A stretch of DNA of 64,000 nucleotides from CAVYXK01 sp963708245 (GTDB lineage: Bacteria > Pseudomonadota > Alphaproteobacteria > Acetobacterales > Acetobacteraceae), in NCBI GenBank assembly GCA_963708245.1, contig OY970201.1, positions 496,001 through 560,000 of the forward strand, read 5' to 3'. A model generated the notes under the pieces. It did no database searches and was not told where the DNA came from. It saw only the letters and a list, made by a program, of their open reading frames with translations. The translations under genes and the position numbers were made by a program. Below, in pieces: positions 25,474 through 33,398 of the stretch (the stretch's first letter is position 1; the number at the start of each line of letters is the position of its first letter).

Positions 25474-25836
25474 TCAGGCCAGAACGGGAGGTGCGCGCGG
25501 CTGCGCGACGATGGCGGTTCTCGCCGGCGGCGTGGTGGCGGGTGCCATGATGACAGCCGGGGTGGTCGCCGCCACGCGGGGCCGCGGCAGCAGCGGCGGC
25601 TTCGCCAGAGCGGGCGCTGGCATGGCGATGGCGGCGCACAGCGGACATAGTGCGCAGTCCGGTGCGCGATGCGCCGGGCCGGTCGGCGCACTGCCTGCAT
25701 CGCCCGTGTGGCAGATGACACCGAGACCGAGCTTCGCCAGCGCCGGATCGGGCACCGTTGCGCCCCAGGCGAGTTGTCCCGCCAGTGCCAACAGCGCCGC
25801 GAAGAAGCCGACACGAAGGAAGCCGAGCCGAGTCAT
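25474..25836 (-). CDS. DUF2946-like exported cysteine-containing protein
   Basis: A 120-residue protein from ATG 25836. The leader FLRVGFFAALLALAGQLAWG is a signal peptide or anchor. VICHTGDAGSAPTGPAHRAP then CALCPLCAAIAMPAPA gives the Cys/His signature of DUF2946 proteins, which commonly lie beside copper and TonB genes. The Pro/Ala-rich C-terminus has no further motif. Its position upstream of the SCO1 gene suggests a role in copper supply, as inference. Confidence 0.65.
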   Translation of the reverse strand: MTRLGFLRVGFFAALLALAGQLAWGATVPDPALAKLGLGVICHTGDAGSAPTGPAHRAPDCALCPLCAAIAMPAPALAKPPLLPRPRVAATTPAVIMAPATTPPARTAIVAQPRAPPVLA

Positions 25837-25993
25837 CACCGCTCGATGTCTAGCATGGCTCGCCGACCTCCAGCCATCGCCCGGGTCGATCCGGCTAGCA
25901 AAGCGTTCGGCGCCCGCCCCGGATTCGCCTTGAGGACGGACCGAGGGCAGGCCACACTCGCGTTCATTCACAATCGAACGGAGAGGCTCGGCA

Positions 25994-27583
25994 ATGCGAC
26001 GCAGGGACGTTCTGAAGGGGGCCGCCGCATCGGTTACCGCGCTATCCGCCGCCGGATTGGCGCGCCCGGCAATCGCCCAGGGCAACGCCAAGGTGCTGCG
26101 CTTCGTGCCGCAGGCCGATCTCGCCAACCCGGACCCGATCTGGACCACCGCTACAGTCGCAATCAACAACGGCTACATGATCTTCGACACGCTGTACGGA
26201 ATCGACGATTCGCTAACGTCGCGCCCGCAGATGTGCGCCGGTCATGAGGTCTCCTCCGATGAGCTGACCTGGACCTTTACGTTGCGGGACGGGCTCTTAT
26301 TCCACGACAACGAACCGGTGCGGGCGGTCGACTGCACCACCTCGATCACCCGTTGGTGGGTGAAGGACCCGTTCGGACAATATCTGGCGTCGCTGACCAA
26401 TGAGGTGAAGCCGCTCGACGACAAGCGATTCCAGATCCTGTTGAAAAAGCCGTTCCGCCAGATGCTCTATGCGCTCGGCGCGCAGAATGCCTTCGTGATG
26501 CCCGAGCGGATGGCGAAAACGCCGGCCAGCGAGCAGATCAAGGAGTATGTCGGCTCCGGGCCGTTCCGTTTCCTGCGTGACGAATGGGTGTCCGGTGCGC
26601 ATGCCGCCTGGGCGAAGAACGAGAAATACGTGCCGCGGCAGGAGCCGCCGCAATATTTCTCGGGCGGCAAGGTCGTGCATTTCGATCGCGTGGAGTGGAT
26701 CGTGCAGAAGGACCCGGCCACCGCGGCGGCAGCGTTGCAGACCGGCGAGGTCGATTGGGTCGAGCTGCCGTTGATCGATCTCCTGCCGATGCTGCGACAG
26801 TCGCCCGGCGTGCGGGTGGCGACCTTCGACCCGCTCGGCTGGCTGGGCGTGCTGGCCTTCAACCATCTCTATCCGCCCTTCGACAACCCGAAGCTGCTGC
26901 AGGCGCTGCTGCCGGCGGTGGACCAAAAGGAATACGTGGAAGCAATGGTCGGCGAGCAGATGGACCTCGGCAAGTACCCCGCGGGGTTCTTCATCCTGGG
27001 CTCGCCTATGGCGAACACGGCAGGGCTCAGTGCGCTGTCAAGTACGCGCGACCTCGCCAAGGCACGCCAGCTCGTCAAGGAATCAGGCTACAAGGGTGAG
27101 AAGATCGTACTGATGTCGCCCACCGACCAGGCGGCGCTGCAGCAGGAAGCGCAGGTGACCAACAGCCTGTTCAAGCAGCTCGGGCTGAATGTCGATTACC
27201 AGGCGATGGACTGGGCGACGCTCGTCAGTCGCCGCGCCAAGCAGGATCCTCCGGCTCAGGGCGGTTGGAATAGCTTCTGCACGCTGTGGGGCGGGCTCGC
27301 GGTATCCAATCCCGGCAGCTCCTATCCGCTGCGCGGCAATGGCAGGAAGGGTTGGTTCGGCTGGCCCGCCGATGAGAAGCTCGAGGCGCTGCGCACGGAC
27401 TGGTTCAATGCTCCCGATCTCGCCGCGCAGAAGAAGGTCTGCGAGCAGATCCAGCTCCACGCATTCGAGACGATACCGTTCATGCCGCTGGGCCAGATCT
27501 TCCTGCCGACTGCGTTCCGCAGCAATCTCAGCGGCTTCGTCAAGTGCGCCAACATCCTGTTCTGGGGCGTGCAGAAGAGCTGA
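25994..27583 (+). CDS. ABC transporter solute-binding protein (peptide/nickel type)
   Basis: A 529-residue SBP_bac_5 (cluster C) binding protein. The leader MRRRDVLKGAAASVTALSAA with cleavage after AIA is a twin-arginine signal. ELTWTFTLRDGLLFHDNEPV is the family signature, and LQALLPAVDQKEYVEAMVGE lies in the middle of the second lobe. Ligands in this family include peptides, opines, nickel complexes and glutathione. No permease or ATPase gene follows, so partner genes must be elsewhere. GGAGAGG precedes the ATG. Confidence 0.92.
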   Translation: MRRRDVLKGAAASVTALSAAGLARPAIAQGNAKVLRFVPQADLANPDPIWTTATVAINNGYMIFDTLYGIDDSLTSRPQMCAGHEVSSDELTWTFTLRDGLLFHDNEPVRAVDCTTSITRWWVKDPFGQYLASLTNEVKPLDDKRFQILLKKPFRQMLYALGAQNAFVMPERMAKTPASEQIKEYVGSGPFRFLRDEWVSGAHAAWAKNEKYVPRQEPPQYFSGGKVVHFDRVEWIVQKDPATAAAALQTGEVDWVELPLIDLLPMLRQSPGVRVATFDPLGWLGVLAFNHLYPPFDNPKLLQALLPAVDQKEYVEAMVGEQMDLGKYPAGFFILGSPMANTAGLSALSSTRDLAKARQLVKESGYKGEKIVLMSPTDQAALQQEAQVTNSLFKQLGLNVDYQAMDWATLVSRRAKQDPPAQGGWNSFCTLWGGLAVSNPGSSYPLRGNGRKGWFGWPADEKLEALRTDWFNAPDLAAQKKVCEQIQLHAFETIPFMPLGQIFLPTAFRSNLSGFVKCANILFWGVQKS

Positions 27584-27617
27584 TTGCGGCCGAGGGGAAA
27601 CGCCCGCCGCTCGTTAC

Positions 27618-27672
27618 ACCTCTCCCGCCCTGCGGGAGAGGTCGCCGCGCCCTTGCGCGGCGGGTGAGAGTA
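27618..27672. repeat. REP-like bipartite palindrome
   Basis: ACCTCTCCCGCCCTGCGGGA plus GAGGT, then a GC-rich arm (CGCCGCGCCCTTGCGCGGCG) and GGGTGAGAG. This is the same two-part design as at 6.87, 8.06 and 42.56 kb. It lies in the gap between the binding-protein gene and minC. Confidence 0.75.
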
Positions 27673-27729
27673 CGGCCGACCGCGACTCGCTAGACACGAA
27701 AGGCGGCGATTCGCAAGCGATCATTCGCG

Positions 27730-28473
27730 TTGACCACTGACACGCGGGCGCAGTACGCGAACAAGGTGTCAGCTTCCGAGTCCCGTACCGCCATCCGCGT
27801 CCGCGGCCGCTCATTCATGGCGCTCGTGCTCACGCCCGAGCCGCCGTTGGCCGAGTGGCTGGCGGCGCTTGATGCCCAGATCGCCCGCGCCCCGTCGTTC
27901 TTCGATTCCCGCCCTGTATTGCTCGATCTCACCGCCCTGCCGCGCGAGCAGCCGAATGTCGCCGGACTGATCGAACTGCTGGCGGGGCGCGGCATCCGCA
28001 TCATCGGCACCGAGGGCGCCCACCCATCGTGGCAGGGCGTCGAGAAATGGGGCGGCCCGATCGGGACAGCGTCGAAGGGCGCCGGTCGCCCCGTCGAGTT
28101 GCCCGATGAACGTCCCCCCGCGGCACCGCCTGCCTCCACCGAGTTGACCGCCCTGGTGGTCGATCACCCGATCCGCTCCGGCCAGTCGATCGTGCACGAG
28201 ACCGGCGATGTAACGATCATCGGCTCCGTCGCCTGGGGGGCAGAAATTATGGCCAGCGGCTCGATCCACGTGTACGGCGCGCTGCGCGGTCGGGCGATTG
28301 CCGGATTCACCGGCAACAAGGCCACGCGCATCTTCTGCCGCAAGCTGGAGGCCGAGCTGCTGGCGATCGACGGTGTGTACAAGACCGCGGACGATATGGA
28401 CCGCGCCCTGCACGGCCGCGCCGTGCAGGCCTGGCTGGAAGGCGAATCGATGATGATGGCAGCGTTGGACTGA
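27730..28473 (+). CDS. minC: Septum site-determining protein MinC
   Basis: About 247 residues. The N-terminal MinC_N part begins SRTAIRVRGRSFMALVLTPE; a Pro-rich linker follows (PDERPPAAPPASTE); the C-terminal beta-helix is typical (VVDHPIRSGQSIVHETGDVT, IHVYGALRGRAIAGFTGNKA, TRIFCRKLEAELLAIDGVY). It blocks FtsZ polymerisation away from midcell. The TTG start at 27730 has no strong ribosome site; GTG 27769 (MSASESRTAIRVRG) is an alternative. First of minCDE. Confidence 0.93.
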   Translation: MTTDTRAQYANKVSASESRTAIRVRGRSFMALVLTPEPPLAEWLAALDAQIARAPSFFDSRPVLLDLTALPREQPNVAGLIELLAGRGIRIIGTEGAHPSWQGVEKWGGPIGTASKGAGRPVELPDERPPAAPPASTELTALVVDHPIRSGQSIVHETGDVTIIGSVAWGAEIMASGSIHVYGALRGRAIAGFTGNKATRIFCRKLEAELLAIDGVYKTADDMDRALHGRAVQAWLEGESMMMAALD

Positions 28474-28487
28474 GCGAAAGGGGAAGC

Positions 28488-29312
28488 ATGATGGCGCAGG
28501 TCGTAGTCGTGACATCCGGCAAGGGCGGCGTCGGCAAGACCACCTCGACCGCCGCACTCGGCGTCGCGCTGGCGCAGGGTGGCGAGAGCGTTGTGGTGGT
28601 GGATTTCGATGTCGGCCTACGCAACCTCGATCTTGTCATGGGTGCCGAACGCCGGGTCGTGTTCGACCTCATCAACGTGGTGCAGGGCGACGCCAAGCTG
28701 CCGCAGGCGCTGATCCGCGACAAGCGACTGGAGAATTTGTCCCTCCTGCCGGCCTCGCAAACTCGCGACAAGGAAGCGCTGACGCCCGAGGGCGTCGAGC
28801 GCGTCATCAACGAGTTGCGCGAGAAATTCGACTGGATCATCTGCGACAGCCCGGCGGGGATCGAGCGCGGCGCCACCATGGCGATGCGCCATGCTGACGC
28901 CGCCGTGGTGGTGACCAATGCCGAGGTTTCCTCGGTGCGCGATTCGGATCGCATCATCGGCCTGCTCGATTCCAAGACCGCGAAGGCCGAGCACGGGCAC
29001 AAGATGCCCAAGCACCTGCTGCTGACGCGCTATGACGCCGCCCGTGCCGCCCGCGGCGAAATGCTGAAGACCGAGGATGTGTTGGAGATCCTCTCGATCC
29101 CCTTGCTCGGGATCATCCCGGAAAGCCAGGAGGTGCTGCGGGCGTCGAATCTCGGCGCGCCGGTGACGCTGAGCAACCCGACCTCGGCGCCTGCACGTGC
29201 CTATGCGGAAGCGGCGAAGCGGCTGAAGGGCGAGCAGATCAAAGTCAGCATCCCAGCCGCCCAGCGAACAAGTTTCATTGGCAAACTGTTCGGCCGGAGG
29301 GCGATCGCGTGA
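28488..29312 (+). CDS. minD: Septum site-determining ATPase MinD
   Basis: A 274-residue deviant-Walker ATPase: VVVTSGKGGVGKTTSTAALG, VVVDFDVGLRNLDLVMGAE and DWIICDSPAGIERGATMAM. The C-terminal amphipathic helix that binds membrane is TSFIGKLFGRRAIA. It recruits MinC to the membrane and is driven off by MinE. It starts 14 bases after minC with GAAAGGGGAAGC upstream, and overlaps minE by four bases. Confidence 0.97.
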   Translation: MMAQVVVVTSGKGGVGKTTSTAALGVALAQGGESVVVVDFDVGLRNLDLVMGAERRVVFDLINVVQGDAKLPQALIRDKRLENLSLLPASQTRDKEALTPEGVERVINELREKFDWIICDSPAGIERGATMAMRHADAAVVVTNAEVSSVRDSDRIIGLLDSKTAKAEHGHKMPKHLLLTRYDAARAARGEMLKTEDVLEILSIPLLGIIPESQEVLRASNLGAPVTLSNPTSAPARAYAEAAKRLKGEQIKVSIPAAQRTSFIGKLFGRRAIA

Positions 29313-29581
29313 GCCTGCTGATGCTGTTTCGCCGGCGCGATTCGGCGCCGGTAGCGCGAGAGCGCCTGCAGGTGCTGCTGGCGCATGAGCGCTCGATTAC
29401 CGGCGGCACCGACCTGATCTCTGTCTTGCAGGAGGAGATCTTGGCGGTGATCGGCAAGCACGTCACGCTGGATCGCGACAAGGTGCAGATCAAGCTCGAT
29501 CGCGGCGATCCAATCTCCACGCTGGAAATCGACGTCGAGGTGCCAAGCCTATTGCGCGCGGCGGCATTCGGGCGGGGATAA
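29309..29581 (+). CDS. minE: Cell division topological specificity factor MinE
   Basis: A 90-residue protein of normal MinE length with a GTG start inside the minD end. The anti-MinCD helix is in SAPVARERLQVLLAHERS, and the topological-specificity part is DLISVLQEEILAVIGKHVTL followed by KVQIKLDRGD. It stimulates MinD ATPase at the membrane. The IS1595-type element begins only about 20 bases after its stop. Confidence 0.95.
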   Translation: MSLLMLFRRRDSAPVARERLQVLLAHERSITGGTDLISVLQEEILAVIGKHVTLDRDKVQIKLDRGDPISTLEIDVEVPSLLRAAAFGRG

Positions 29582-29602
29582 TGCCTCCCCCTCCCCTTGC
29601 GA

Positions 29603-29629
29603 GGGCGACTATGTAGGACTTGACAGCGG
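29603..29629 (+). repeat. Left terminal inverted repeat of the IS1595-type element
   Basis: Begins GGGCGACTATG and ends TTGACAGCGG, with a variable 6-bp middle. It matches the reverse complement of 32447-32473. The inner TTGACA also forms the -35 box of the transposase promoter. Confidence 0.8.
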
Positions 29630-29648
29630 GAGTCCGTTGCGCTATATT
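29620..29648 (+). promoter_or_regulatory. Sigma-70-type promoter of the transposase
   Basis: TTGACA (29620-29625), a 17-base spacer, then TATATT (29643-29648): near consensus in both boxes and spacing. The -35 box lies inside the terminal inverted repeat. The transposase ATG is 30 bases past the -10 box. Confidence 0.7.
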
Positions 29649-29677
29649 TACGGGCGTCACGCATGGAGGGTCTCCCG

Positions 29678-30574
29678 ATGGGTAATCCGACCTTCACGCC
29701 TCAGATGACGATCCCAGAATGGGAACGGCTGTTCCCGGACGACGGCGCCTGCAAGGCGTATTTGGTCCAGCGCCGCTGGCCTGATGGCGTTTGCTGCCCC
29801 CGCTGCGGGAACGAAAGGGTCTATGAATTGAAGACCCGGCCGTTCCACTGGGTATGTCCAGCCTGCCTGCCCCAGGGGTACCGATTCTCCGTGCTCGTCA
29901 ATACGATCTTCGAGAACACGAATATCGGCCTTCGCCAGTGGTTCAAGGTGATCTACCTCATGCTGACCAGCAAGAAAGGTATGAGCAGTCTGCAAATCCA
30001 ACGGATCATGGGTTTTGGTTCCTACAAAACGGCGCTCTACATGACGCACCGCATTCGTGCTGCCTTCACCGATCCCGAGTTCCGTAAGCTGATGGGGATT
30101 GTCGAGGTCGATGAGACATTCGTCGGCGGCAAGAACAAGAACCGGCATTGGGACAAGCGCACGCCGGGAACCGGCGGCGCTGGCAAGGTCGCGGTCATGG
30201 GCGCTGCCGAGCGCAAAGGAACCGTTGTCGCTCGCGTGGTCGAACGCGTTGATACAATCACTGCGGATGCCTTCGTGAATGAAGCCGTGTCGGAGAAGGT
30301 CGCTCTCGTTGCGACTGACGAGTCCGGCGTTTACCATCGCATTAATCGCAAGCGCCCCCATCAGTTCGTCACTCACTCGCGCGGCGAATATGTGCGAGGC
30401 AACGTCCATACTCAGACGATCGACGGTTTCTGGTCGCTGCTGAAGCGCGGAATCATCGGTACGTTCCATAACGTCAGCCGCAAATATCTGCCGCTTTATG
30501 TTGCCGAATTCGAGTGGCGTTACAACAACCGGAACAACGAAGACATCTTCGGCCAAGCCATAGCGCTGTGCTGA
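29678..30574 (+). CDS. IS1595-family transposase
   Basis: A 298-residue protein if started at ATG 29678, seven bases after GGAGGG; an ATG at 29663 would add five residues but overlaps that site. The N-terminal zinc ribbon is GVCCPRCGNERVYEL, then HWVCPACLPQGYRF. The DDE/N-like catalytic core (ISXO2 domain) has GIVEVDETFVGGKNKNRHWD, ALVATDESGVYHRI and HTQTIDGFWSLLKRGIIGTF. It ends FEWRYNNRNNEDIFGQAIAL. It cuts and joins element ends as a DNA transposase. It appears intact. Confidence 0.93.
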   Translation: MGNPTFTPQMTIPEWERLFPDDGACKAYLVQRRWPDGVCCPRCGNERVYELKTRPFHWVCPACLPQGYRFSVLVNTIFENTNIGLRQWFKVIYLMLTSKKGMSSLQIQRIMGFGSYKTALYMTHRIRAAFTDPEFRKLMGIVEVDETFVGGKNKNRHWDKRTPGTGGAGKVAVMGAAERKGTVVARVVERVDTITADAFVNEAVSEKVALVATDESGVYHRINRKRPHQFVTHSRGEYVRGNVHTQTIDGFWSLLKRGIIGTFHNVSRKYLPLYVAEFEWRYNNRNNEDIFGQAIALC

Positions 30575-30610
30575 GGCGTCATAGCCGAGGGAGGCGGGGA
30601 CGTTCTCAGT
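30552..30610 (+). repeat. 59-bp cassette repeat, copy 1
   Basis: Covers the last eight codons and stop of the transposase and the gap before passenger gene 1. It matches 31364-31422 at 54 of 59 positions; the first 29 bases (GCCAAGCCATAGCGCTGTGC onward) are identical. Confidence 0.85.
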
Positions 30611-30613
30611 GAC

Positions 30614-31312
30614 ATGAACACAAAGCCAAATACCCCCAGCAATCGACGCCACGCACCCGGCCACAAACAGGAACGCCCCCCTAATCCACCCCCACAGGCT
30701 GTCTCGGCTGCCGGCAAGCCAGCACATCCAGAAACCGGAGATAAGAGAGCCGAAACCGAGAGAGGTAAGAAGCACTGGCTCGAATATGCTACTGCGATAT
30801 TTGCTCTGATTGCCGCAATAGGGGGCATAGCCGCAGCGACTTTCAGCGGGTATCAGGGATGGGTCGCCAGGGACACCGAAAAGCGTCAATTGCGGGCTTA
30901 CGTCGTCGTAAATACAGCGGGTGCCATTATCACAAAAGAACTTGTCCTGCGTGTCGATGTGGAGATCAAGAATTCTGGCCAAACGCCAGCCTATGACGGC
31001 GAAGCTAGGACCAGAATAGTTCCCATTCAATCTGGCGATCCTGAGCCGCCTCTGGCCGTCGAGAATGTGCAAGCCGACACCTTCATAATCGGGGCCGGCG
31101 GAAGCGTCACTGCCGAACCGGAGATGCCGATCACCGCCGACGTAATTCCTGCTTATCAGAAGCTCGATCGTATAATTTATGTGGTCGGCAAGGTCACGTA
31201 CTCGGACATCTTCGGATGCCGTCGCTATCTGATTTTCAAATATCGAGGCAAACGCTTCGACGGCGCCCACTGGATAATGGAACCCGTACCAGACGCTGAG
31301 CATGCAAACTAG
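30614..31312 (+). CDS. Passenger membrane protein 1 of the IS1595-type element
   Basis: A 232-residue protein. A Pro/Lys/Arg-rich cytoplasmic N-terminus (NTPSNRRHAPGHKQERPPNP) precedes one transmembrane helix (YATAIFALIAAIGGIAAATF). After SGYQGWVARDTEKRQLRAYV comes an all-beta domain with the phrase VEIKNSGQTPAYDGEARTRI. I recognise this as a common, uncharacterised class of proteobacterial membrane proteins, not a transposition gene. The ATG starts four bases after the 59-bp repeat. No resistance or enzymatic motif is visible. Confidence 0.75.
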   Translation: MNTKPNTPSNRRHAPGHKQERPPNPPPQAVSAAGKPAHPETGDKRAETERGKKHWLEYATAIFALIAAIGGIAAATFSGYQGWVARDTEKRQLRAYVVVNTAGAIITKELVLRVDVEIKNSGQTPAYDGEARTRIVPIQSGDPEPPLAVENVQADTFIIGAGGSVTAEPEMPITADVIPAYQKLDRIIYVVGKVTYSDIFGCRRYLIFKYRGKRFDGAHWIMEPVPDAEHAN

Positions 31313-31363
31313 CGCCGCGAATTTCAGCCTCACGGCACGTCACCGCGCCGTGAGATTTCGGGA

Positions 31364-31422
31364 GCCAAGCCATAGCGCTGTGCTGAGGCGTCGAAACCTA
31401 GGGAGGCGGGGACGCTCTCAGT
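31364..31422 (+). repeat. 59-bp cassette repeat, copy 2
   Basis: A second copy of the transposase 3' end plus spacer (54 of 59 identical to 30552-30610), now isolated between the two passenger genes. It includes the eight terminal transposase codons and the TGA. Confidence 0.85.
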
Positions 31423-31443
31423 AAGGTTGAATCCAAGACCACG

Positions 31444-32403
31444 GTGAGCAGCTTGATAGAGAGCGAAAAAGGCCAAAAGAAGAAGAACGGTCCCGACCGC
31501 TTGGAGCAACTCGTCTTCCTGCTCACCAAGCTTAAGCGCTGCGCCCAAGAGGCATATAGCTACCGCCGCGAGCAAGCATCCAAGGGCTGGACGCATTTGC
31601 TCCGCGTGTTGGCCTGCGACATTATTTGGCTGTTGTCCGTTCCCGTTAAGCTGTTCGCGTGGGCCTTCGGCACTCCGGCTCACGCAATGGCCTCTCTGAC
31701 ATTTCTCTACGTCATATTCGCTGGCGCCCAATGGAGGACCATGCGCTATCAGCTCGGAGAAATGCGATCGTCCTCGGTGCAGACTGGTAACACGATCAGC
31801 GCTCTGCAAGACCAAGCCCAAAGCCTGAAGCGTCAAGCTGATGTTATGATTGCCACCCAGCGAGCTTTCGTGATATTCGCTGGGCTTATAAGATCCAAGA
31901 GGCACGTAATCTCGGACAAGAGCGATGTTTTTGAACTCGTGCCGTCGTGGACCAATGCTGGAAATAGCCCGACCGTAGGGCTTAGGCTGTATGTTGGGAA
32001 ACCCATAAACAAACCCGTAGTCAGCAAGACGGAGTTCGCTGTTGAACCACGCACAGTATTTGCTTCTCCCTCCCTCGGCCCTAAAGCCAGTTTGCAGGGC
32101 TCCGTTCGAGTGATCGAATTTCACGAGTTGCAAACCACCCTGGAGAACAAGGGGAGAATCTTCATATGGGGATGGGCTATTTACTATGACATTTTTCCCG
32201 ACACTCCAGTTCATATCACCAGATTTTGCAGAACACTGACGCGCGGCTTCTATAACCCAACCGGAGAAATGACGGACACTGATGATGCTGTCTGCGACGG
32301 CGCTGCTGCTTATGATTGCACCGATGAGGAATGCCCAGCAGATGATGTCAAAGACATAGAGCGAGTGTCGGGAATACCCCAACATCCGTTGCCATCGCCG
32401 TGA
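31444..32403 (+). CDS. Passenger membrane protein 2 of the IS1595-type element
   Basis: A 319-residue protein with a GTG start. A charged N-terminus (SEKGQKKKNGPDRLEQLVFL) is followed by two hydrophobic segments (LACDIIWLLSVPVKLFAWAF and AMASLTFLYVIFAGAQW), then a short coiled part (MRYQLGEMRSSSVQTGNTIS). A beta domain follows with RAFVIFAGLIRSKRH, PSWTNAGNSPTVGLRLYVG and IFIWGWAIYYDIFPDTPVHI. The layout parallels passenger 1 and the same broad protein class, but the sequences are diverged. The function is unknown. Confidence 0.72.
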   Translation: MSSLIESEKGQKKKNGPDRLEQLVFLLTKLKRCAQEAYSYRREQASKGWTHLLRVLACDIIWLLSVPVKLFAWAFGTPAHAMASLTFLYVIFAGAQWRTMRYQLGEMRSSSVQTGNTISALQDQAQSLKRQADVMIATQRAFVIFAGLIRSKRHVISDKSDVFELVPSWTNAGNSPTVGLRLYVGKPINKPVVSKTEFAVEPRTVFASPSLGPKASLQGSVRVIEFHELQTTLENKGRIFIWGWAIYYDIFPDTPVHITRFCRTLTRGFYNPTGEMTDTDDAVCDGAAAYDCTDEECPADDVKDIERVSGIPQHPLPSP

Positions 32404-32446
32404 TACTGCGCCGGCCTGTCGCCCATTGCCTACACGAGACGGATCT

Positions 32447-32473
32447 CCGCTGTCAAGAGCGGCATAGTCGCCC
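32447..32473 (-). repeat. Right terminal inverted repeat of the IS1595-type element
   Basis: The reverse complement begins GGGCGACTATG and ends TTGACAGCGG, matching the left end at 23 of 27 positions. Confidence 0.8.
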
Positions 32474-32498
32474 TCCCGCAAGGGGAGGAGGAATATTC

Positions 32499-33398
32499 TC
32501 ACCCAAGCTGCGCGCGCGCCGCCTTGGCCAGCTCGTCGGTTGTCGTGCGCCAGATGCCGGGGTGGCCAAGCGAGCGTGCCAGCGCCTCGCGCAGCCAACG
32601 GATCCGGTGGGCCTGGCCGGCGACGAACGGATGCAGCGTCAGGTTGAACACGGCGCCCCCTTCGGCGTGCAGGAACGCCATGCCTTCAGCGATACAGTCC
32701 GCCCAAACCGGCGGGGTCACGCGTCGCAGCCACATGCACTCCAGGTCGTTCCACTCCGGCTGTGGCGGCAACGCAAGCAGGGTGCGCCCGTCATAGGGAC
32801 CGAGCAGATAGGGCCGATCGTCGTTCGCCCAATCTGTCGTATAGTCGAACCCCGCCTCGGCCAGGAAAGCCGGCGTTCGGGCGGACTCATTGAAGTCCTG
32901 GCCGCACCAGCCAATCGGCGCCATCCCGGTCGCCGCTGCCACTGCGTCGCGGCTTTCAGCGATCAGCGCCTGCTCCTCCGCTGCATCCATCAGGCTGCTG
33001 ATACGCCGGGTCGCGAACGTTCCGTGCGCCATGAAACAGGCTCTCCGGCGCAGCAGCTCATCGACCAGCTCGGGATACCGGGTCGCCGCCGCGGCGCCCA
33101 ACGCAACGCTCGGCACAAGCCCAAACGAATCGAGCACTTCCAGCACTCGGAAGATACCGACCCGCGCGCCGTATTCGCGCTGGCTCCAGGTCAGCCAGTC
33201 GGGGAAGAAGGCCCCGAGCGGCGAGACCATGCGCGGGTCGCGGCTGGCGCCGTCGGGTGGGTTCACCTCCCACACGTCCAGCATCAGCGTCACCATGAAG
33301 GCGACGCGTGCCCCGCCAGGCCAGGCGAAGCGCGGCGCATCTGGCAACGGCCGGAGCGCATAGTGCGCATGGTCCATGCCCGGCATGCGGTCAGCCAT
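32499..33398 (-). CDS. Polysaccharide deacetylase/PuuE-like protein, copy B
   Basis: A 299-residue NodB-fold protein from ATG 33398, which overlaps the upstream paralogue by eight bases. It begins DHAHYALRPLPDAPRFAWPG, then GGARVAFMVTLMLDVWEVNP. YGARVGIFRVLEVLDSFGLV, ACFMAHGTFATRRISS and the C-terminal NLTLHPFVAGQAHRIRWL follow the allantoinase PuuE/imidase branch rather than true chitin deacetylases. Members hydrolyse allantoin or cyclic imides, or are uncharacterised. The substrate is inferred only. Confidence 0.8.
   Translation of the reverse strand: MADRMPGMDHAHYALRPLPDAPRFAWPGGARVAFMVTLMLDVWEVNPPDGASRDPRMVSPLGAFFPDWLTWSQREYGARVGIFRVLEVLDSFGLVPSVALGAAAATRYPELVDELLRRRACFMAHGTFATRRISSLMDAAEEQALIAESRDAVAAATGMAPIGWCGQDFNESARTPAFLAEAGFDYTTDWANDDRPYLLGPYDGRTLLALPPQPEWNDLECMWLRRVTPPVWADCIAEGMAFLHAEGGAVFNLTLHPFVAGQAHRIRWLREALARSLGHPGIWRTTTDELAKAARAQLG

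Larger units (their letters stand above)
29603..32473 (+). mobile_element. IS1595-family transposon with two passenger genes
   Basis: About 2.87 kb bounded by 27-bp imperfect inverted repeats (29603-29629 and 32447-32473; 23 of 27 positions match; the outer part is GGGCGACTATG, the inner part TTGACAGCGG). It contains an IS1595-type transposase and two downstream membrane-protein genes on the same strand, each preceded by a 59-bp repeat. Base composition is visibly lower in GC than the neighbours. No clean 8-bp target duplication is seen; instead the flanks are an inverted pair (CTCCCCTTGCG left, CGCAAGGGGAG right). The outer ends may need adjustment by some bases. Confidence 0.82.

Noticed and set aside
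29657..32598. Two long minus-strand frames (558 and 422 codons) inside the IS1595-type element sharing a similar ASLG(Y/F)DASAQRYGLA segment
   Set aside because: The shared peptide is only the reverse reading of the 59-bp DNA repeat. The plus-strand transposase and passenger genes show real family features.
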